Below, one piece after another: positions 6,370 through 10,288 of a DNA stretch of 10,288 nucleotides. The notes under the pieces were generated by a model. It did not search any database. It had not been told where the DNA came from and was given only the letters and a program-made list of their open reading frames with translations. This DNA comes from Fimbriimonadaceae bacterium. Its GTDB lineage: Bacteria > Armatimonadota > Fimbriimonadia > Fimbriimonadales > Fimbriimonadaceae. Numbering within the stretch: the first letter of the stretch is position 1; every line of letters starts with the position of its first letter. The stretch is taken from contig JANWJY010000159.1 of NCBI GenBank assembly GCA_025451715.1, forward strand, positions 1-10,288. The letters run 5' to 3'. Position numbers and translations under genes: made by a program.

Positions 6370-7794
6370 GGCCCTGACCTGCGGATACAGGCTTCGATAC
6401 CGGGCAAGCGCCTCTGAATAGTCTACGCCCGAGGGTTCGAACTGCTTGCCGAACTTTACTGTTTGAACGCACGCTGACTGTACGTCAGGCCATATCCCAA
6501 TCCCGACACCCGCGAGCAAAGCCGCCCCGAAGGCCGGCCCGTCGTCACCCTCGATCCGGACGCAGCTCGTATGCAGTACGTCCGTGAGCAGTTGCATCCA
6601 CAGGTCGCTCCTTGCTCCTCCTCCCGTGACACGAACCTCGTTGACTGTTACCCCTAAGGATGCGAGCCGGACGAGGCAGTCAGCGAGTCCGAAGGTCGCG
6701 CCCTCGAGCACCGCTCGTGCCAAGTGCGCACGCGTGTGCGAAAGCGTCAGCCCTGCAAAGGCTCCCCTGGCCAAAGGATCGTTATGGGGGCACCTCTCCC
6801 CAGTCAAGTAGGGCAAGAACGTGAGTCCTTCACAGCCCGCAGCCACGGATCCCGCCTCTTGGTCGAACGTGCTGAAACTTTTGCCCTGAAGGAAAGCGTC
6901 CCGCGCCCACCTGACAGCACCGCCACACGAGAGCATCACCCCCATCGCGTGCCAGCGGCGGTTTGCGTGGCAGAACACGTGCGCCGCGCCCGTCGGGTCG
7001 GGCTCGGGCCTTTCGAGAGAGGAGAACACGACTCCGCTCGTGCCGAGGCTGACACTGACGATCCCTTTCTTCACCGCCCCAGTCCCGACTGCACCCGCGG
7101 CTTGATCCCCTGCCCCGGCCACCACAGGGATGCCCTTGTCTAAGGGTGCAAAGCTGTCTGTGTTGCCTGTTTGCTCGTGTGATTCAGACAGCTTTGGGAA
7201 CATGCTCGGATCGAGGTTCAACGCCTCGATCCCCTCAATCCACCAGCCCCTTTTCTTGAGGTCGAGTGCCCCCACGCCGCTCGCGTCGCTCGCGTCCGTT
7301 GCCTTCTCGCCGGTGAGCAGGAACCGCACGTAGTCTTTGGGGAGCAGCACTGACTTCGTTCTCGCGAAGTTCTCTGGCTCGTGGTTTCGCATCCACAAGA
7401 CCTTGGGAAGTTGGAACCCCGTCAGCGGGGGGTTGCCGGTTATGCTTCTCACGGCGTCCGCTCCGAGTGTCGCGTCGATTTCTTCGCACTCGCGCTCGGT
7501 TCGCTGGTCGCACCACAGGATCGCTGGCCTGACCACTTGGTCAGAGGCGTCGAGCGCGACCATGCCGTGCATTTGCCCGGTCAACCCGATCGCGTCCGGC
7601 TTGGTCTCGCCGATCTCTGTGACGCAATTCTCGATCGCCTTCGCCCAGTCAGCCGGGTGCTGCTCAGCCCACGTCGGCTGCGGCGCGTGGAGCGGGTACT
7701 CCGCGCTCGCCTGCTTGATGACTCTTCCCGTCTCGTCGATCAACACGGCCTTTGTCGAGCTCGTCCCCACATCGATCCCGAGCAGTTTGGCCAT
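6355..7794 (-). CDS. xylB: Xylulokinase (FGGY carbohydrate kinase family)
   Basis: 479 residues, close to the 484 of E. coli XylB. It phosphorylates D-xylulose to xylulose 5-phosphate with ATP, feeding pentoses into the pentose phosphate pathway. The N-terminal FGGY lobe has LGIDVGTSSTKAVL (5-18, with D8), GLTGQMHGMV (70-79, the MHG substrate loop), ILWCDQRT (92-99) and LPKDYVRFLLTGE (151-163) with TDASDASG. The catalytic Asp is D230 in VVAGAGDQAAGAVG. The C-terminal lobe has SLGTSGVV (249-256), LPYLTGERCP (327-336), the family signature region and VTGGGARSDLWMQLLTDV (389-406). MHGM and the full length favour xylulokinase over glycerol or gluconate kinase. No xylA or sugar transporter is in the window. 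The gene is divergent from the phosphatase gene with a 50-base spacer. No ribosome binding site is well placed; see the -10-like box. Confidence 0.95.
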   Translation of the reverse strand: MAKLLGIDVGTSSTKAVLIDETGRVIKQASAEYPLHAPQPTWAEQHPADWAKAIENCVTEIGETKPDAIGLTGQMHGMVALDASDQVVRPAILWCDQRTERECEEIDATLGADAVRSITGNPPLTGFQLPKVLWMRNHEPENFARTKSVLLPKDYVRFLLTGEKATDASDASGVGALDLKKRGWWIEGIEALNLDPSMFPKLSESHEQTGNTDSFAPLDKGIPVVAGAGDQAAGAVGTGAVKKGIVSVSLGTSGVVFSSLERPEPDPTGAAHVFCHANRRWHAMGVMLSCGGAVRWARDAFLQGKSFSTFDQEAGSVAAGCEGLTFLPYLTGERCPHNDPLARGAFAGLTLSHTRAHLARAVLEGATFGLADCLVRLASLGVTVNEVRVTGGGARSDLWMQLLTDVLHTSCVRIEGDDGPAFGAALLAGVGIGIWPDVQSACVQTVKFGKQFEPSGVDYSEALARYRSLYPQVRAWTRG

Positions 7795-7801
7795 GTGCCC
7801 G

Positions 7802-7807
7802 ATTCTA
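7802..7807 (-). promoter_or_regulatory. -10 box of a probable leaderless xylB promoter
   Basis: TAGAAT on the minus strand (5 of 6 consensus) ends exactly 7 bases before the xylB ATG. Transcription would begin at or next to the start codon. TTGGAC, 16 bases upstream, is a weak -35. The AGGAG at about 24 bases upstream is too far away to serve as a ribosome binding site. Confidence 0.5.
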
Positions 7808-7831
7808 CTGCCCGCTCCTAGCAGTCCAAAG

Positions 7832-7837
7832 TAGACT
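7832..7837 (+). promoter_or_regulatory. -10 box of a probable leaderless phosphatase promoter
   Basis: TAGACT (4 of 6; fits the TANNNT pattern) ends 7 bases before the ATG at 7845. There is no Shine-Dalgarno-like sequence (TCCCCCG precedes the ATG) and no clear -35. Confidence 0.45.
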
Positions 7838-7844
7838 TCCCCCG

Positions 7845-8819
7845 ATGCGCAGGGCCGTGGTAGACGTTGGGTCGAACTCGGTGCTACTGACCGTCTGTGA
7901 AAGAGTCGACGAGGGTTGGGTCGAGCTGTTCTGGAGCAGCGAGGTCACAGGGCTCGGAACCGACACCAAGAAGACCGGGCAGCTCAGCGAAGACGCCCAA
8001 GAGAAGACCCTCGCGGCGGTCAAGGCTTCGTTTCTCAAAGCAGGCGAGATGGGAGCGAAGTGCGTGGCGGGAGCGACAATGGCCGTACGCATTGCGACCA
8101 ACGCCGCAGATTTTCTGAAGCGGGCGGAGGCCCAGGGAACACCTGTCGTGGTGCTGAACGGCGACGAGGAGGCGCAGTACGGACTCGAGGCGGTGATGGA
8201 CGACCCGACTTTCGCGCTCCACCAAACGGTCAGCGTAATCGACCCGGGAGGTCATTCGACTGAGCTGACGACCGCAACGCGAACGCCGACTGGGATCGAG
8301 GTGGTGTTTCGGAAGAGCTTCCCGATCGGCGCTCTCGCTCTTCGCGATGGCCCGATGGGCGCGGACTCGCCGGACCTCGGGGCACGGCTGAACGCGGTCG
8401 TCGAGATTGACGGCTCGCTGGGGTTGCAGTACATGCCGGGGCAGGCAGGAATGGCAGTCGCGCTTGGAGCGACGCCGACGAACCTGGTGAGTATTCGGAA
8501 CGCAGCAGTAGGATCGCCGATAACCTCCTCGTTCCAGCCTTCCCGTCCTCCAGCGTGCGGTAGATCGCCGCAAGAGGGGAGCGAGCTGCACGGGCAGTAC
8601 CTCGACTACGAGGAAGTAAGTAAGGCCGTGGCGTGGATGTGCGAAATGACCGAGGCCGAGCGGGCGGCGATCCCTGGCCTAGAGAAGGGGCGAGAGAAGA
8701 CGATCCACATCGGGGTGCTCATCCTCGAGAGGTTTCTGAACTCGCTTCACGTATCGGGGTGCTACGTTTCGGTCCGGGGCTGGCGGCACGCGATGTTGGA
8801 GAAGGACGTTTACTTTTAG
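7845..8819 (+). CDS. Ppx/GppA-family phosphatase (short form)
   Basis: 324 residues. Ppx/GppA proteins hydrolyse inorganic polyphosphate or pppGpp and have the acetate kinase/Hsp70 actin-like fold. Visible are phosphate-1 loop VVDVGSNSVLLTV (5-17), AGATMAVRIATNAADFLKRAE (75-95), VVVLNGDEEAQ (101-111, holding the Glu pair aligned with the catalytic Glu of E. coli PPX), phosphate-2 loop VIDPGGHSTEL (131-141), SFPIGALAL (158-166) and ALGATPTNL (206-214). The terminal ERAAIPGLEKGRE...VSVRGWRHAML matches the family's RRALPGL...S.RGLREGL region. The length suits the two-domain forms without the C-terminal HD-like domain of E. coli PPX. The frame is open upstream to 7752, but ATG 7845 puts the phosphate-1 loop at the usual distance from the N-terminus and does not overlap xylB. 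Several glycines are altered and a Ser/Pro-rich insertion is present at about 220-247. The exact substrate is unknown. Confidence 0.88.
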   Translation: MRRAVVDVGSNSVLLTVCERVDEGWVELFWSSEVTGLGTDTKKTGQLSEDAQEKTLAAVKASFLKAGEMGAKCVAGATMAVRIATNAADFLKRAEAQGTPVVVLNGDEEAQYGLEAVMDDPTFALHQTVSVIDPGGHSTELTTATRTPTGIEVVFRKSFPIGALALRDGPMGADSPDLGARLNAVVEIDGSLGLQYMPGQAGMAVALGATPTNLVSIRNAAVGSPITSSFQPSRPPACGRSPQEGSELHGQYLDYEEVSKAVAWMCEMTEAERAAIPGLEKGREKTIHIGVLILERFLNSLHVSGCYVSVRGWRHAMLEKDVYF

Positions 8820-8833
8820 TTGACCACTTTGCC

Positions 8834-8839
8834 TATACT
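8834..8839 (+). promoter_or_regulatory. -10-like box upstream of the ComEA-like gene
   Basis: TATACT (5 of 6 consensus) lies between the phosphatase stop and the TTG start at 8857. The only TTGACC nearby (8820-8825) is 8 bases away, too close to serve as its -35. It may be an extra start for the comEA transcript or chance. Confidence 0.25.
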
Positions 8840-8856
8840 GCGGTAGAGAGCTTGTT

Positions 8857-9258
8857 TTGTTCGAGGGACTGGAGACAAGACGCAAGCTGGGGCTGTACGC
8901 GCTGTACGCAATGGTGCTGTTCATCCTCGGAGTGATCGGTTCGAGCTATATGCGCGGGCCGCAGCCCTTCCCGATGTCGCAGGAGTCGTCTTCAGTCGCC
9001 GCGCCCCAGCTCTTCACTCCCCAGCCGGAGCCGGACAGTGCCCCGTCACAAAGGTCGAAGCAGACCGGGCAGGTCTCGATCAACAACGGCACATTCGCAG
9101 AGCTCGACACTCTGCCCAACATCGGGCCGGTGAAGGCGCAGGCGATTATCGACTACCGCAGCCGGATCGGAGGGTTCAAGAGCCTTGAGGAGCTCAAGGC
9201 GGAGAAGGGGATCGGGGACAAGACGTATGCGAAGCTGCTGCCGTTAATCCGGCTGTGA
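8857..9258 (+). CDS. comEA: ComEA-like membrane-anchored helix-hairpin-helix DNA-binding protein
   Basis: 133 residues. ComEA proteins bind incoming double-stranded DNA at the outer face of the cytoplasmic membrane during natural transformation. Residues about 13-32 form one hydrophobic anchor (LYALYAMVLFILGVIGSSYM). Residues 34-70 are a Pro/Ser/Gln-rich linker. Residues 72-133 are the tandem HhH module: VSINNGTFAELDTLPNIGPVKAQAIIDYR, then GGFKSLEELKAEKGIGDKTYAKLLPLI, with both hairpin signatures NIGP and GIGD. The SLBB domain found in B. subtilis ComEA is absent. The start is TTG at 8857, preceded by AGAGAG 6 bases upstream. The first internal ATG (8911) would cut the anchor in half, and a stop in frame lies at 8821. 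It follows the phosphatase gene by 37 bases and may be cotranscribed. A role in DNA repair or another HhH function is possible. Confidence 0.88.
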   Translation: MFEGLETRRKLGLYALYAMVLFILGVIGSSYMRGPQPFPMSQESSSVAAPQLFTPQPEPDSAPSQRSKQTGQVSINNGTFAELDTLPNIGPVKAQAIIDYRSRIGGFKSLEELKAEKGIGDKTYAKLLPLIRL

Positions 9259-9290
9259 TGCGCGGCCCGCGAGGACGCTCGCCCTCCCGG

Positions 9291-10288
9291 TCAAGGGAGT
9301 CTCATCGACTCCGCTCTCCAAGTCTCAAAGCGCGAAGTTTCGAACGGCGGGACATCTTGCGTGAGGGTGAAGCCTGCGAGCGAGAGGTTGTGGCTGAGGT
9401 CTCCGGCCATCTCGCCCTTCTCCGTGACGATCCAGACCGTGCCCACTTGCTCCACGACGTCGAGCACGTCGTCGGTCATCTTCCCTTCCTTTCGCAGATA
9501 GAAGAGGAACGAGGGGTTGGCTGACTCGTTGATCTGGAGCTTGATGGCTGTATCTCGCTCCTGGCGGCCGACGTCGAACAGGAACACGTAGCCGGGCTTG
9601 TCGCGCAGGTACTTGGCGACCTGATGGACCTCGGCGAAGCGCTTGTCGTAGTCGAGCCGGAACACGACCGTCGCGAACGCGCAAACGACACCGGACCAGC
9701 ACAGGGCGAGCTTGAGCCATTGGTCGGGGTGGGGCCGGTCCGGCCTCCTCTGCAGAACGGCGACGACCGTGATCACGACGAACGGCGCGACCGCGGGCAG
9801 GATGTAGTGCGGGAGCTTGGTGAGGCTTGCGCTGAAGAACACGAGCACGGTCAGCCCCCAGATCCAGAGGTACCGGGTGAGGGTGTCGGTCGGCCACTTG
9901 AACCACTTGGCGCGCACCGCCCAGAACGACCAAGGCATGAGCGCGAGGAACAGCACGAGCGGGAAGTAGACCGGGATCGCCCAGATCGGGGTTTTGTGCG
10001 CGAGGTCGCCGCCCCTGAAGCGGCCCAGGTTCTGCTCGATGAGGAACTGCTGGACGAAGGTCTCGCGGTTGGCGAGGTAGCAGGGGACGTACCAGACCGC
10101 GACGACGAGGGCGAACAGCGCGAAGCCTGTGAGCCAGTGGCCCTTGAAGCTCTTTCGCAGGTCCGGCATCCTCCAGTAAGTGAACACGGCGATGAGGATG
10201 AAGAACAGCCCGGCGACGGGTCCCTTCGCAAGCACCGCCGCGCCGAGTGCGACCGCGGACCAGACGCGCTTCTTGGGGTCGCCGGTGA
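9291..10288 (-). CDS. ArnT/PMT-type membrane glycosyltransferase, N-terminus off window
   Basis: The last 331 residues of a polytopic protein, with the reading frame open to the right edge. The GTG at 10235 is inside the run ALGAAVLAKGPVAGLFF, a typical internal segment of the family, so it is not taken as the start. Family members transfer a sugar from a polyprenyl-phosphate donor on the outer face of the membrane to lipid A, proteins or other acceptors. Visible are about five hydrophobic segments (VWSAVALGAAVLAKGPVAG, GFALFALVVAVWYVP, IPVYFPLVLFLALMP, YLWIWGLTVLVFF, LALCWSGVVCAFA), the conserved loop SLTKLPHYILPAVAP, and a C-terminal soluble tail of about 115 residues (FRLDYDKRFAEV onward). 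The catalytic N-terminal Asp region is beyond the window. It converges with comEA, leaving 32 bases between stops. The acceptor cannot be inferred. Confidence 0.88.
   Translation of the reverse strand, partial: TGDPKKRVWSAVALGAAVLAKGPVAGLFFILIAVFTYWRMPDLRKSFKGHWLTGFALFALVVAVWYVPCYLANRETFVQQFLIEQNLGRFRGGDLAHKTPIWAIPVYFPLVLFLALMPWSFWAVRAKWFKWPTDTLTRYLWIWGLTVLVFFSASLTKLPHYILPAVAPFVVITVVAVLQRRPDRPHPDQWLKLALCWSGVVCAFATVVFRLDYDKRFAEVHQVAKYLRDKPGYVFLFDVGRQERDTAIKLQINESANPSFLFYLRKEGKMTDDVLDVVEQVGTVWIVTEKGEMAGDLSHNLSLAGFTLTQDVPPFETSRFETWRAESMRLP

Noticed and set aside
6276..6407. N-terminal extension of the S1 reading frame
   Set aside because: It overlaps the end of xylB and the predicted rpsA promoter, and is Arg/His/Pro-rich without S1 similarity; ATG 6275 is preferred.
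7884..8591. 235-codon frame antisense to the phosphatase gene
   Set aside because: Arg/His-rich composition and full overlap with a well-supported gene.
9281..9312. Convergent terminator between comEA and the glycosyltransferase gene
   Set aside because: CTCCC/GGGAG and GGAGTC/GACTCC inverted repeats exist but are short, mutually exclusive, lack U-tracts and partly lie in the glycosyltransferase coding end.
10235..10288. GTG 10235 as start of the glycosyltransferase gene
   Set aside because: The frame continues upstream with family-like residues (GDPKKRVWSAVALGAA), so the gene simply runs off the window.

Overview
The window is GC-rich bacterial DNA, gene-dense, with no mobile element, CRISPR array, tRNA or rRNA that I could see. 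The lineage cannot be fixed from the sequence. The rpsA-coaE pair, the four-domain S1 protein with disordered tails, and a CsgG-like secreted protein with a Gly/Thr-rich linker suit an Armatimonadota-like or other deep-branching, non-proteobacterial lineage. That is inference, and only a guess at phylum level.

Layout. Positions 1-3685 (minus strand) carry two secreted or envelope proteins: a CsgG/TolB-fold protein with a mid-protein hydrophobic segment (1799-3685) and, downstream of it, an unrecognised exported protein (1-1707) that runs off the left edge. Positions 3921-7794 (minus strand) carry a housekeeping run, xylB > rpsA > coaE: xylulokinase, ribosomal protein S1 and dephospho-CoA kinase. 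From 7845 the plus strand carries a short Ppx/GppA-family phosphatase and a membrane-anchored ComEA-like helix-hairpin-helix protein. Facing them from the right edge is the C-terminal part of an ArnT/PMT-type membrane glycosyltransferase (9291-10288, minus). No gap between genes exceeds about 235 bases.

Regulation. The most unusual signals lie between genes. All three junctions on the minus strand between 1708 and 4541 contain strong inverted repeats without a following U-tract: 1728-1765 (11 bp stem plus inner stem), 3811-3857 (about 17 bp in segments, capped by a GAAA tetraloop on the minus-strand RNA) and 4490-4522 (perfect 11 bp stem with a coaE start codon in its loop). The 50-base divergent spacer between xylB and the phosphatase gene has a TAGAAT or TAGACT box exactly 7 bases before the ATG on each strand, the layout expected of leaderless transcripts. 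A good sigma70-type promoter for rpsA lies in the 3' end of xylB. Another lies just after the coaE stop and would give the CsgG-like gene a roughly 200-base structured leader.

The genes do not form one obvious novel system. The items most worth testing are the structured leader at 3686-3920, the start-codon hairpin of coaE together with the loss of the first Asp of its DAD motif, the divergent leaderless promoters, and the secreted pair at the left.
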